Shown here one piece after another: positions 56,696-64,000 of a DNA stretch of 64,000 nucleotides. Location of the stretch: NCBI RefSeq assembly GCF_000407605.1, contig NZ_ASWO01000005.1, positions 627,227-691,226 on the forward strand, read 5' to 3'. A model generated the notes under the pieces. That model made no database searches. It saw only the letters and a list, made by a program, of their open reading frames with translations, and was not told where the DNA came from. The DNA comes from Enterococcus sulfureus ATCC 49903 (GTDB lineage Bacteria > Bacillota > Bacilli > Lactobacillales > Enterococcaceae). Numbering within the stretch: position 1 is the first letter of the stretch; every line of letters begins with the position of its first letter. The position numbers and the translations under genes are program-made.

Positions 56696-57799
56696 ATGAA
56701 CAAGACAAAATTAAACGAATTGACCACTTGGTTAACACAACAGGATATTTCCTTAGCCTATCTCACAAATCCTGAATCGATTGCGTATTTTACTGGATTT
56801 GAGAGCGAACCACATGAACGGATATTAGCATTATTTGTTCCAGCTAATGGAGAGCCTTTTTTATTCACACCTGCACTTGATGTCAAGGAAGCTGAACATA
56901 GCGGTTTTCTTTACGATGTTGTTGGCTATTTAGATAGCGAATCCCCTTTCAAAAAAATCAAACACGAAATTCTTGCACGATACGGCACACCAAAACAAAT
57001 GGCACTAGAAAAAGGTGCACTTACATTGGACCGTTTCGAACAATTGACTGCTTTATTTGATACAACAGCCTTTGAATTTGATTTGACACCTCAAATTCAA
57101 GCAATGCAACTTGTAAAGACGGCTGCTGAAATCGAAAAATTACAAGTTGCTGGTTCTTGGGCAGATGTAGCCTTTGAAATTGGCTTTCAGGCCGTTAGAG
57201 AAGGGATTAGTGAACAAGAAATCGTAGCGGAAATCGAGTATCAATTAAAAAAACAAGGGATTTCTCATATGTCTTTTGATACGCTTGTACTTGCTGGTGA
57301 CAATGCTGCAAATCCTCACGGTACTCCTGGGGCGCGAAAAATCGCACCAAATGAATTGGTTTTATTTGATTTAGGCGTAATCGCAAATGGCTACTGCTCA
57401 GATGCGACACGTACAGTCTCGTTTAAAAAACCTACTGCTTTACAAGCGAAGATTCACGCAATCGTATTAGAAGCACAACTGACGGCACAAAAAGCGGTAC
57501 GACCAGGAATCAAAGCAAGTCAATTGGATCAAATCGCTCGAGATGTTATTGAAAGCTATGGATATGGTGAGTATTTCAATCATCGCTTAGGACATGGGAT
57601 CGGGGCTTCTGTTCACGAATATCCGTCGCTTGTTGCTGGAAATGATTTAGTGATTGAAGAAGGCATGTGTTTTTCTTTGGAACCAGGTATTTATATTCCG
57701 AATGAAGTGGGCGTTCGAATCGAAGACTGTGTCTATGTCACAAAAGACGGTTGCCATTCGTTTACAAAAACATCAAAAGAACTATTACAACTTGATTAA
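56696..57799 (+). CDS. pepQ: Xaa-Pro dipeptidase (M24 family)
   Basis: Metallo-aminopeptidase-fold prolidase that splits X-Pro dipeptides. Creatinase-like N-terminal domain (1-130), then metal ligands in DLGVIANGYCSDATRT (two Asp), HRLGHGIGASVHEYP (His), EEGMCFSLEPGIY (Glu) and RIEDCVYVT (Glu). The length (367) is typical for PepQ. Divergent from ccpA. AAAGAAGG lies before the ATG. Confidence 0.96.
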   Translation: MNKTKLNELTTWLTQQDISLAYLTNPESIAYFTGFESEPHERILALFVPANGEPFLFTPALDVKEAEHSGFLYDVVGYLDSESPFKKIKHEILARYGTPKQMALEKGALTLDRFEQLTALFDTTAFEFDLTPQIQAMQLVKTAAEIEKLQVAGSWADVAFEIGFQAVREGISEQEIVAEIEYQLKKQGISHMSFDTLVLAGDNAANPHGTPGARKIAPNELVLFDLGVIANGYCSDATRTVSFKKPTALQAKIHAIVLEAQLTAQKAVRPGIKASQLDQIARDVIESYGYGEYFNHRLGHGIGASVHEYPSLVAGNDLVIEEGMCFSLEPGIYIPNEVGVRIEDCVYVTKDGCHSFTKTSKELLQLD

Positions 57800-57836
57800 A
57801 AAAACATCTCGGCTAATTTTAGCCGAGATGTTTTTT
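57800..57836. terminator. Bidirectional terminator (pepQ / YtxH gene)
   Basis: 13-bp stem ACATCTCGGCTAA / TTAGCCGAGATGT, loop TT, with A- and T-runs. Confidence 0.92.
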
Positions 57837-57842
57837 GATTGC

Positions 57843-58400
57843 TTAATGATTTGCTTCTTCTTTAATTTCGTTTTGTAACTTTTCTGTGATGTCTTTTGTT
57901 TCGTTAGTGGCATCGCTTGTAACCGCTTTGGCCTCTTCTTTACCTTCTTTAACGGTTTCTTTTGCATCTTTTGCTGCTTCATCAACTTCAATAAAGATAT
58001 CTTGTGCATGCTCTTTGCTTTGTTCTGTTACATCAGCTGCTGTTTTTTTGAAACGATCTGATAATTCATCCGTTTGTTTTTTCACTTCATCCGTTAACTC
58101 AGAAGCTGTATCCATCATGTCATCGTTTGCCTCTTCTGTTTTGCCTTTGATCGTACTCGCTAGACCATCTGCTTGTTGCGCCAATTGGCTAGCTTTATCT
58201 TTTGCGATTTCTGCTAAGTCCATTCCTTTATCTTTTGCAACATCGGTATAATCTGAAGCAGCATCCATTAAATCATCGACTTGTTTAGCTAACTTCCCAC
58301 GAATTTCTTTACCTGATTCTGGAGCTAATAGTAATGCTGCAGCAGCTGCAGCTGTTCCACCAATAATTGCACCTAATAAAAATCCACTTGTTTTACCCAT
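57843..58400 (-). CDS. YtxH-domain protein
   Basis: 185 residues: a Gly/Ala-rich membrane segment at 5-27 (GFLLGAIIGGTAAAAAALLLAP) with the YtxH hallmark APESGKEIRGKL, followed by a long charged coiled-coil-like helix rich in Lys, Asp, Glu and Ala. It resembles general-stress and LEA-like proteins; the function is not established. It follows the DUF948 gene by 14 bases, a common pair in Firmicutes. Confidence 0.92.
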   Translation of the reverse strand: MGKTSGFLLGAIIGGTAAAAAALLLAPESGKEIRGKLAKQVDDLMDAASDYTDVAKDKGMDLAEIAKDKASQLAQQADGLASTIKGKTEEANDDMMDTASELTDEVKKQTDELSDRFKKTAADVTEQSKEHAQDIFIEVDEAAKDAKETVKEGKEEAKAVTSDATNETKDITEKLQNEIKEEANH

Positions 58401-58414
58401 GAAAATTCCTCCTT

Positions 58415-58843
58415 TTATTTCGCTGTTTCTTTATTTTTTGAAAAATATTTTGACGCCGCTTGTCCAACTTTACCCGCAACTGTTGCTTTGGCCGTTGTGC
58501 GTCCTAATGAACTCACACGCGTTAACAAGTTACGACTAGAGTAGTTTAAATCTGAAACGGAAGTTCCTAAATCAGCGACTGCTGTAAATAAAGGATCGAT
58601 TGTCGCCACTTTACCATTTACATCGATTAGCAATTCGTTACTTTTAACCAATAAGCCTTCGACCTCACGAGACAATACATCGACATCTTTTGTCACAACC
58701 GTGATGGTCTCGTTTGCTAAATCCACTGTTTTTTGTACTTTATCCACTGTTTGCGATACTTTCGCTAATAAGCGAATAACAAAAAATACCAATACAACAA
58801 AAGCTAACGCCGCAATCAATGCTGCGATTTCTCCCATTGACAT
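58415..58843 (-). CDS. DUF948-domain membrane protein
   Basis: 142 residues: one N-terminal helix (IAALIAALAFVVLVFFVIRLL), then an amphipathic helical region with KVSQTVDKVQKTVDLANETI typical of DUF948. Start at ATG 58843 (MSMGEIAAL), nine bases after AAGGGAG; the longer frame lacks a site. Function unknown; the pairing with YtxH suggests an envelope or stress role. Confidence 0.9.
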   Translation of the reverse strand: MSMGEIAALIAALAFVVLVFFVIRLLAKVSQTVDKVQKTVDLANETITVVTKDVDVLSREVEGLLVKSNELLIDVNGKVATIDPLFTAVADLGTSVSDLNYSSRNLLTRVSSLGRTTAKATVAGKVGQAASKYFSKNKETAK

Positions 58844-58912
58844 ACCAACACTCCCTTCCATAGACTATTTAAAATAAGCATAGCATTTCCATGATTTTTC
58901 GACAAATATAAA

Positions 58913-59836
58913 CTATGCGTCTTCGGATTTTTCTTCTTTTTTCATCGCTTTTGGCTGTTTTGCACTCAATTCTTGTCCCAATTCAATAATAAACTGCGTT
59001 AAGTTTTCTTTTACTTCAGGATGCGTCAATCCATATTCGATACTTGTTTTCATAAATCCAAATTTATCGCCCACATCAGAACGTTTTCCCAAAAATTCAC
59101 GTGCAAATACACGTTGAGTGCGGTTTAATTCATCAATTGCATCCGTCAACTGAATTTCATTTCCTGCACCTGGCTTTTGTGTTTCTAATACTTGGAAAAT
59201 CTCAGGCGTTAACAAGTAACGACCAATAATCGCTAAATCACTTGGGGCTTCATCTGGTGTGCTTGGTTTTTCGACAAAGTTTTTCACATTGTACAATCCA
59301 GGTTCTACTTGTTCCCCAGGATTGATGATGCCGTATTTAACCGTTTCTTCATGTGGTACATTCATCACAGCAATCGTTGATGCATGTGTCACTTCATAGT
59401 CATTGATCAATTGTTGCGTTAACGGAACTTCATCTTCCATTAAATCATCCCCTAGCATCACGACAAATGGCTCATTGCCCACAAAAGCTTTGGCTTGAAG
59501 AACAGCATGCCCTAGACCTAAAGGATGTGATTGGCGAATAAAATGTAAATTCACTTCAGTGGTTTCTTCCACTAATTTTAATAGTTCAGATTTTCCTTTT
59601 TCTTTTAGATTCATTTCTAATTCAAGATTTGCATCAAAGTGATCTTCGATTGGACGTTTCCCTTTACCGGTCACGATCAAAATATCTTCGATTCCTGATT
59701 TTAATGCTTCTTCAACGATAAACTGAATCGTGGGTTTATCTACGATCGGCAACATTTCTTTTGCCATCGCTTTGGTTGCAGGTAAAAATCGAGTTCCTAA
59801 TCCTGCTGCTGGAATAATTGCTTTTCTTACTTTCAT
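58913..59836 (-). CDS. galU: UTP--glucose-1-phosphate uridylyltransferase
   Basis: Makes UDP-glucose from glucose-1-phosphate and UTP for glycolipid and polysaccharide synthesis. [20 protein letters not shown] at 9-28 and [13 protein letters not shown] are diagnostic. 307 residues with a Lys-rich tail. It follows gpsA by 13 bases in the hprK-lgt-gpsA-galU operon. UDP-glucose could also feed the lipid-linked glucose donor used by the GtrII-like protein. Confidence 0.97.
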   Translation of the reverse strand: MKVRKAIIPAAGLGTRFLPATKAMAKEMLPIVDKPTIQFIVEEALKSGIEDILIVTGKGKRPIEDHFDANLELEMNLKEKGKSELLKLVEETTEVNLHFIRQSHPLGLGHAVLQAKAFVGNEPFVVMLGDDLMEDEVPLTQQLINDYEVTHASTIAVMNVPHEETVKYGIINPGEQVEPGLYNVKNFVEKPSTPDEAPSDLAIIGRYLLTPEIFQVLETQKPGAGNEIQLTDAIDELNRTQRVFAREFLGKRSDVGDKFGFMKTSIEYGLTHPEVKENLTQFIIELGQELSAKQPKAMKKEEKSEDA

Positions 59837-59849
59837 TTAAACGGCTCCT

Positions 59850-60875
59850 TTAGTCTTCAATAGAAAATTCATTTTCAATTTTACCATCGCGCAACATGAT
59901 CTCTTTTAGCGCGACTTGAATATCTTTTCTTTCATACAACACTTGATAAATTGTTTCCGTAATCGGCATTTCGACTTGTAATTCTTCAGCCAATTCTTTA
60001 GCAGCTTTGGTTGTCGCCACTCCTTCAACGACCATTCCCATATTTTCTAATACTTCATCTAAAGAATGGTTTTGACCTAGAAGATGGCCAGCACGCCAAT
60101 TTCGAGAATGAACACTCGTACACGTTACGATGAGATCCCCGACACCACTTAATCCAATAAAGGTTAACGGATCTGCCCCCATTGCAACTCCTAACCGACT
60201 AATTTCAGCTAATCCCCGCGTCATGATGGCGGCTTTAGCATCATCCCCAAAGCCAAGCCCTACAAGTGCTCCTGCACCGATCGCAATGATATTTTTTAAT
60301 GCCGCCCCAGTTTCAACGCCAATCACGTCTGGATTGGTATAAATGCGAAAATAATCATTCATAAACAACTTTTGAACATATGCAGCAGCTTGTTCATTTG
60401 TCGATGCCGCTGTAATGGTTGTAATGTCTCGTCTAGACACTTCTTCTGCATGACTTGGTCCAGATAAAACGATAATCTCTTGACGCTTTGTTTCAGGTAT
60501 TTCTTGCGCCAATACTTCCGAAATTCGAGTATGAGTATGTTGTTCTAATCCTTTTGAGGCATGAATGATTTGTGGACGATGAGTTAATCGTGCGGCAACA
60601 TTTTTGGCCACCTCACGCATTGCTTTTGTTGGAACAACAAATAAAATCGCATCGGTATCTGCAATGGCTTTATCTAAGTCCGTTTCTGCTTGGATACTAG
60701 AAGACAGCACCAGGTCGGGAAGATAACGTGTATTTGTATGATGCTCCTTAATTTCAGCAATTTGCGCTTCATTATTGCCCCATAAGGTTACGCTGTGTCC
60801 ATTTTCTGCCAATACTTGGGCTAATGCTGTTCCCCAAGATCCAGCGCCTAGGACAGCTATCTTTTGTTGATTCAT
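59850..60875 (-). CDS. gpsA: Glycerol-3-phosphate dehydrogenase [NAD(P)+]
   Basis: Reduces dihydroxyacetone phosphate to sn-glycerol-3-phosphate for phospholipid and teichoic acid synthesis. Rossmann motif [17 protein letters not shown] at about 9, the catalytic Lys in [11 protein letters not shown] and the substrate motif GLAEISRLG. Start at ATG 60875 (MNQQKIAV), six bases after GAGG; the longer frame runs into lgt. 341 residues. Confidence 0.97.
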   Translation of the reverse strand: MNQQKIAVLGAGSWGTALAQVLAENGHSVTLWGNNEAQIAEIKEHHTNTRYLPDLVLSSSIQAETDLDKAIADTDAILFVVPTKAMREVAKNVAARLTHRPQIIHASKGLEQHTHTRISEVLAQEIPETKRQEIIVLSGPSHAEEVSRRDITTITAASTNEQAAAYVQKLFMNDYFRIYTNPDVIGVETGAALKNIIAIGAGALVGLGFGDDAKAAIMTRGLAEISRLGVAMGADPLTFIGLSGVGDLIVTCTSVHSRNWRAGHLLGQNHSLDEVLENMGMVVEGVATTKAAKELAEELQVEMPITETIYQVLYERKDIQVALKEIMLRDGKIENEFSIED

Positions 60876-60889
60876 TTTTTTCCTCACCT

Positions 60890-61723
60890 TTACACGATCC
60901 ACTGATTTTTCCAGTGACTACGATCATATGATTTTAATTGTTTATTTTGTTTACGACGCCAAATAAAGACACCAATTGCGCCAACTAACAAAATAAACGA
61001 TAACAATTGTGACACACGAATCGAACCTACTAGATATAAGCTATCTGTTCGCATTCCTTCAATAAACATACGGCCAAAGCTATACCAAATCACATAGCTT
61101 AATGCCACTTCTCCTCGTTTTAACAATCCTGTTTTTTTACGTAAAAAAAGCAAGACAATAAATCCGATGAATGTCCATACAGATTCATATAAAAATGTCG
61201 GTTGGCGGTAAGCGCCATCGATATACATATTCTCGATGATAAACTGTGGAAGATGTAGCGATTGTAAAAAAGCTTTGGTCGTTTCGCCACCAAAAGCTTC
61301 ATGGTTCATAAAATTCCCCCAACGACCAATCGATTGCGCAATCATCACACTCGGTGCGGCAATATCTAAAAACGTCCACACGGAGATAAAATGACGTGAG
61401 CAAAAATAATACAACCAAATGCCCCCAACAATCAATCCACCATAAATCGCTAGTCCACCTGAACGAATATTAAAGACTTGAATCGGATCTGCCAAATAAG
61501 GTTGTAGATCAAATAAAATATAGTATAATCTAGCACCTATAAAGGATAACGGCAATCCAACCAACATGAAATCCGTCACATCATCGGCTTTCATCCCGAC
61601 ACGCTCAGCTTCTCTTGAGCTTAATACCATCGCAATGACCACTCCTGAGATAATGATCACCGCATACCAATAAATCGACAAGCCAAATAATTCAAATGCT
61701 ACACGATTGACATATCCTATCAT
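60890..61723 (-). CDS. lgt: Prolipoprotein diacylglyceryl transferase
   Basis: Membrane enzyme that attaches diacylglyceryl to the lipobox cysteine, the first step of lipoprotein maturation. Seven hydrophobic segments, the Lgt signature [13 protein letters not shown] at about 131-143, and [13 protein letters not shown]. The length (277) is normal. Sits between hprK and gpsA, the standard Firmicute order; 13 bases after hprK. Confidence 0.98.
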   Translation of the reverse strand: MIGYVNRVAFELFGLSIYWYAVIIISGVVIAMVLSSREAERVGMKADDVTDFMLVGLPLSFIGARLYYILFDLQPYLADPIQVFNIRSGGLAIYGGLIVGGIWLYYFCSRHFISVWTFLDIAAPSVMIAQSIGRWGNFMNHEAFGGETTKAFLQSLHLPQFIIENMYIDGAYRQPTFLYESVWTFIGFIVLLFLRKKTGLLKRGEVALSYVIWYSFGRMFIEGMRTDSLYLVGSIRVSQLLSFILLVGAIGVFIWRRKQNKQLKSYDRSHWKNQWIV

Positions 61724-61736
61724 TTATAACGCTCCT

Positions 61737-62672
61737 TTATTCCGCTGAATTTTCTTCAATCAAACGACTTAAGCGTTGTTCAAATGATTTCGTTGCATCA
61801 AATCCCATTGAGCGCGCACGATGATTCATCGCAGCTACTTCAATAATAATCGCAACATTTCGTCCTGTTTTTACAGGAATCTTGATTTGTGGGATCTGAA
61901 CTGATCCAATATAAATCGATTCATCAGCACTTCCCAAACGATCATATTGTTTATCTTTAGCCCAATTTTCTAGATACACAACTAGTTGGACTTGCATCGA
62001 ACCACGCACAGCACTCGCACCAAATAAGTTCATCACATCGATAATCCCGATCCCGCGAATCTCGATTAAATGTTCTAAGATTTTTGGGGGTTCTCCTACT
62101 AGCGTCAAATCGTCTTTTTTAAAGACATCCACTCGATCGTCGGCAATCAAACGGTGTCCGCGTTTGATCAATTCTAAAGCTGTTTCACTTTTTCCGATTC
62201 CACTGTCTCCTTGAATCAACACACCTAATCCATAAACATCCACTAATACACCATGGATACTCGTACGTGTAGCCAATTGTTCTTCTAAGTAACTTGAAAT
62301 TTCACCTAATAAGCGGGAGGTGGACACTTTTGAACGTAAAATCGGGATTTGATGTTCTTCACACGCTTGGATCATCTCGTCTGGTATCTCAAGTCCTCTA
62401 GATACAATAAATCCTGGTGTGTCATCAGAGCATAAGCGACGTAAAATCATCAAGCGCTCTTCTGGCATCATACGCTCGGCAAAGGTAATTTCTTTATTGC
62501 CAAACAATTGCAAACGATCATTTGAATAATAAGAAAAATAGCCAGTCAATTCCAAACCTGGTCGAGAAATATCACCGGTAAAAATTTCTTTTTCTAATGC
62601 AATTTCATTGCCTGTTACAATTTCTAAATTCAGTGCTTGTGTTAATTCACTAATCTTCACTGATTCTGTCAT
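61737..62672 (-). CDS. hprK: HPr kinase/phosphorylase
   Basis: Phosphorylates and dephosphorylates Ser46 of HPr, the switch for CcpA. An N-terminal DRTGG-like domain (about 1-130), Walker [10 protein letters not shown] and the HPrK signature region [15 protein letters not shown]. Start at ATG 62672 (MTESVKIS) behind GAGAGG; the longer frame extends through a non-coding region. 311 residues, normal. First gene of hprK-lgt-gpsA-galU. Confidence 0.97.
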   Translation of the reverse strand: MTESVKISELTQALNLEIVTGNEIALEKEIFTGDISRPGLELTGYFSYYSNDRLQLFGNKEITFAERMMPEERLMILRRLCSDDTPGFIVSRGLEIPDEMIQACEEHQIPILRSKVSTSRLLGEISSYLEEQLATRTSIHGVLVDVYGLGVLIQGDSGIGKSETALELIKRGHRLIADDRVDVFKKDDLTLVGEPPKILEHLIEIRGIGIIDVMNLFGASAVRGSMQVQLVVYLENWAKDKQYDRLGSADESIYIGSVQIPQIKIPVKTGRNVAIIIEVAAMNHRARSMGFDATKSFEQRLSRLIEENSAE

Positions 62673-62764
62673 AGTTAGACCTCTCTTTCTATGCTTAATA
62701 CTGTTATATTTTATCATTGTATGTGTGAAATTCCTATCATCTATCGTGGATATTTCGTTTTTTA

Positions 62765-62799
62765 TAAAAAAACATGCATACCGCAAGCGATATGCATGT
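62765..62799 (-). terminator. Terminator after liaZ
   Basis: Stem ACATGCATA-CGC / GCG-TATGCATGT with T-run on the minus strand. Confidence 0.85.
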
Positions 62800-62801
62800 G
62801 T

Positions 62802-63158
62802 TTACTCTAATTTTTGTAGACGATGCTCGGTCACGATCATATTGATCAAAGACATGATAACTGCTACTAATAACGCTGCTCCAAAAGAAGAAAAACCAAA
62901 TTTTGTTGCACCAACGACACTAGACGTGATTTGTAAAATCGCCGCATTGACTACAAAACTAAACAATCCTAAAGTCAAAAAAGTCAAAGGGAATGTTAGA
63001 AACAATAAGATTGGACGTAAGAATGCATTTAGTACCGATAAGATGATACTTGCCAGTAATGCCGTCCATAAACTTTGTACGTGAACCATTTGAGGCAACA
63101 ATACCGAAAGCGAAATAAATGTTAACACATTCATGATCAGTCGTTGCATATAGTTCAC
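62802..63158 (-). CDS. liaZ: LiaZ-like four-helix membrane protein (phage-holin-like PF04020)
   Basis: 118 residues with four membrane helices, PF04020 type (SVLNAFLRPILLFLTFPLTFLTLGLF). The start is GTG 63158, which overlaps the liaY stop (TAGTG) and has GGAG nine bases upstream; a longer frame would overlap liaY further. In Enterococcus LiaZ is the third member of the LiaXYZ system responding to daptomycin and antimicrobial peptides. Named by order and family. Confidence 0.88.
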   Translation of the reverse strand: MNYMQRLIMNVLTFISLSVLLPQMVHVQSLWTALLASIILSVLNAFLRPILLFLTFPLTFLTLGLFSFVVNAAILQITSSVVGATKFGFSSFGAALLVAVIMSLINMIVTEHRLQKLE

Positions 63159-63472
63159 TAGAAATCGCTCCAATCTTCATCTTTCGTTTCATTAGGGTCT
63201 ACTTTTTCAGCTTCTTTACGCTCTCTAGAACGTGTGTTGTTTTGGTAATATAGATTATCATGGCCGTAATTCGTACGACGTGTTTGCGCATTTGGCATGA
63301 TGATCGCTAAACCAATATAAAGCAAGATCCCAGGGAATCCTGTCGACATCAAGGAAAGAACAATATAGATGACCCTTACGATGGTTGGATCAAAGCCAAA
63401 ATATTCTGCAATCCCCCCTAATACCCCTGAGACTACTCGATTATCTGAAGATTTTGTTAACCGTTTTTTCAT
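63158..63472 (-). CDS. liaY: LiaY-like PspC-domain protein
   Basis: 104 residues: the PspC domain fills 1-65 (RVVSGVLGGIAEYFGFDPTIVR, a membrane helix at about 33-58), followed by a charged tail. Start at ATG 63472 (MKKRLTKSSD), after AAAGGTG. In enterococci LiaY lies between LiaX and LiaZ and links LiaX to lipid-domain remodelling. Overlaps liaZ by one base. Confidence 0.92.
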   Translation of the reverse strand: MKKRLTKSSDNRVVSGVLGGIAEYFGFDPTIVRVIYIVLSLMSTGFPGILLYIGLAIIMPNAQTRRTNYGHDNLYYQNNTRSRERKEAEKVDPNETKDEDWSDF

Positions 63473-63503
63473 AATTATCACCTTTCTATTCTTTCAATTT
63501 ATC

Positions 63504-64000
63504 TTATTGGTCCGTGTCTTTTAAGTATACACTACCTGTTGTTGTAGACACATCGATTTGCGCCATATGATCCATCACGCGTTCAAATTCAAGTAACTGG
63601 TTCATTTTTTCACGTTTTTCACGAATAATCTCATAACCGGTCATTCGACTTTGAACAGCACCAATATTTGTTTTTGCTTCACCTGCTAAACCTAATGTAA
63701 CGGGAAGTGCCACTTTCACATCTCCATTAACAGAAGAAGCTTGTAATTTACGTAGATTTTCTTGTTCAAAGGTTAGCTTGATATCACCATTGACTAAAGA
63801 CAGTAGGGCTGTTTCTGGTGTCGTAGTTACGATGATGGCACCGTTAATATTTTCGATCACAGTATCCCGAATCGTTCCTGCTTCGATTCCGATAGATCCG
63901 TTGACTCCTTCTAATTCTAACATGGTTGCGTCGATATGGTGTAGTTGAATATCACCATTTGTCGTTTTCATGTACACATCTTTTGCTGTCAACTCATCTA
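63504..64000 (-). CDS. liaX: LiaX-like DUF4097 protein, N-terminus beyond window
   Basis: The C-terminal 165 residues of a beta-helix-like DUF4097 protein with repeated NGD/NGS/NGA turns (TTNGDIQLHH, GVNGSIGIEA, NINGAIIVTT, VNGDIKLTF). The frame stays open across the right edge, so the gene is cut by the window. It is followed by liaY and liaZ, identifying it as LiaX, a secreted/surface sensor whose C-terminal domain restrains the LiaFSR response. The C-terminus visible here is intact up to the stop. Confidence 0.88.
   Translation of the reverse strand, partial: DELTAKDVYMKTTNGDIQLHHIDATMLELEGVNGSIGIEAGTIRDTVIENINGAIIVTTTPETALLSLVNGDIKLTFEQENLRKLQASSVNGDVKVALPVTLGLAGEAKTNIGAVQSRMTGYEIIREKREKMNQLLEFERVMDHMAQIDVSTTTGSVYLKDTDQ

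Noticed and set aside
57785-58009. Lys-rich 74-residue minus-strand frame overlapping the pepQ terminator
   Set aside because: It is an out-of-frame reading of the YtxH gene tail plus the terminator hairpin.

Overview
The window looks like chromosomal core DNA of an Enterococcus or a very close relative. The evidence is a set of gene neighbourhoods read from the sequence: liaX-liaY-liaZ beside hprK-lgt-gpsA-galU, divergent ccpA/pepQ, dinG-ypmB-aspB-asnS, era-recO-glyQS, and a pgpH-ybeY-dgkA-era run after phoH. The DNA is moderately AT-rich, with strong AGGAGG-type ribosome binding sites and many T-tailed hairpins between genes. I did not assign a species. I saw no rRNA, IS element, prophage or CRISPR array.

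Left part (1-14.7 kb): cell surface. The C-terminus of a secreted Amidase_2-type peptidoglycan amidase runs off the left edge. Next is a 1027-residue secreted protein with a YSIRK/KxYKxGKxW-like signal, about a dozen GA-like helical repeats and three C-terminal DUF5648-type repeats. A polysaccharide cassette follows: an OpgB-like phosphoglycerol transferase, a GtrII-like membrane glucosyltransferase, the four dTDP-L-rhamnose genes (rfbA, rfbC, rfbB, rfbD) and three overlapping family 2 glycosyltransferases. Together they would make dTDP-rhamnose and build or decorate a rhamnose-containing wall polymer.

14.7-31 kb: asnS, an aspartate aminotransferase, a TseB/YpmB-like protein and dinG; a tRNA-Arg(CCT) with its own promoter and a strong terminator; a DEAD-box helicase; an oxidoreductase; a GyrI-like protein; a YdcF-type membrane protein; an HD hydrolase; a TrmH-family methyltransferase divergent from acyP and yidC2; and glyQ-glyS behind a T-box leader.

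31-44.8 kb: recO, era, dgkA, ybeY, pgpH and phoH; then yqeY and rpsU (a 58-residue gene behind a consensus promoter), a Zur-like Fur protein, a PEP synthase/PPDK regulatory protein, hom-thrB, a CzrA-type ArsR regulator, alpha-phosphoglucomutase and trxB.

44.9-64 kb: a MATE transporter, glutathione peroxidase, a heterodimeric ABC exporter, YneF, nfo, tyrS, a class A PBP, ccpA and pepQ, YtxH and DUF948 envelope proteins, galU, gpsA, lgt, hprK, and liaZ-liaY-liaX, with liaX cut by the right edge.

The least ordinary items are: (1) a roughly 155-171 bp structured intergenic repeat present twice (after asnS and after the PpsR-like gene), whose copies differ by a compensatory base-pair change; (2) the long repeat protein at 1362-4445; (3) a glyQ T-box leader in which no glycine specifier codon lies at the expected place; and (4) the rhamnose/phosphoglycerol decoration cassette. 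Nothing here is clearly a wholly new defence or mobile system.
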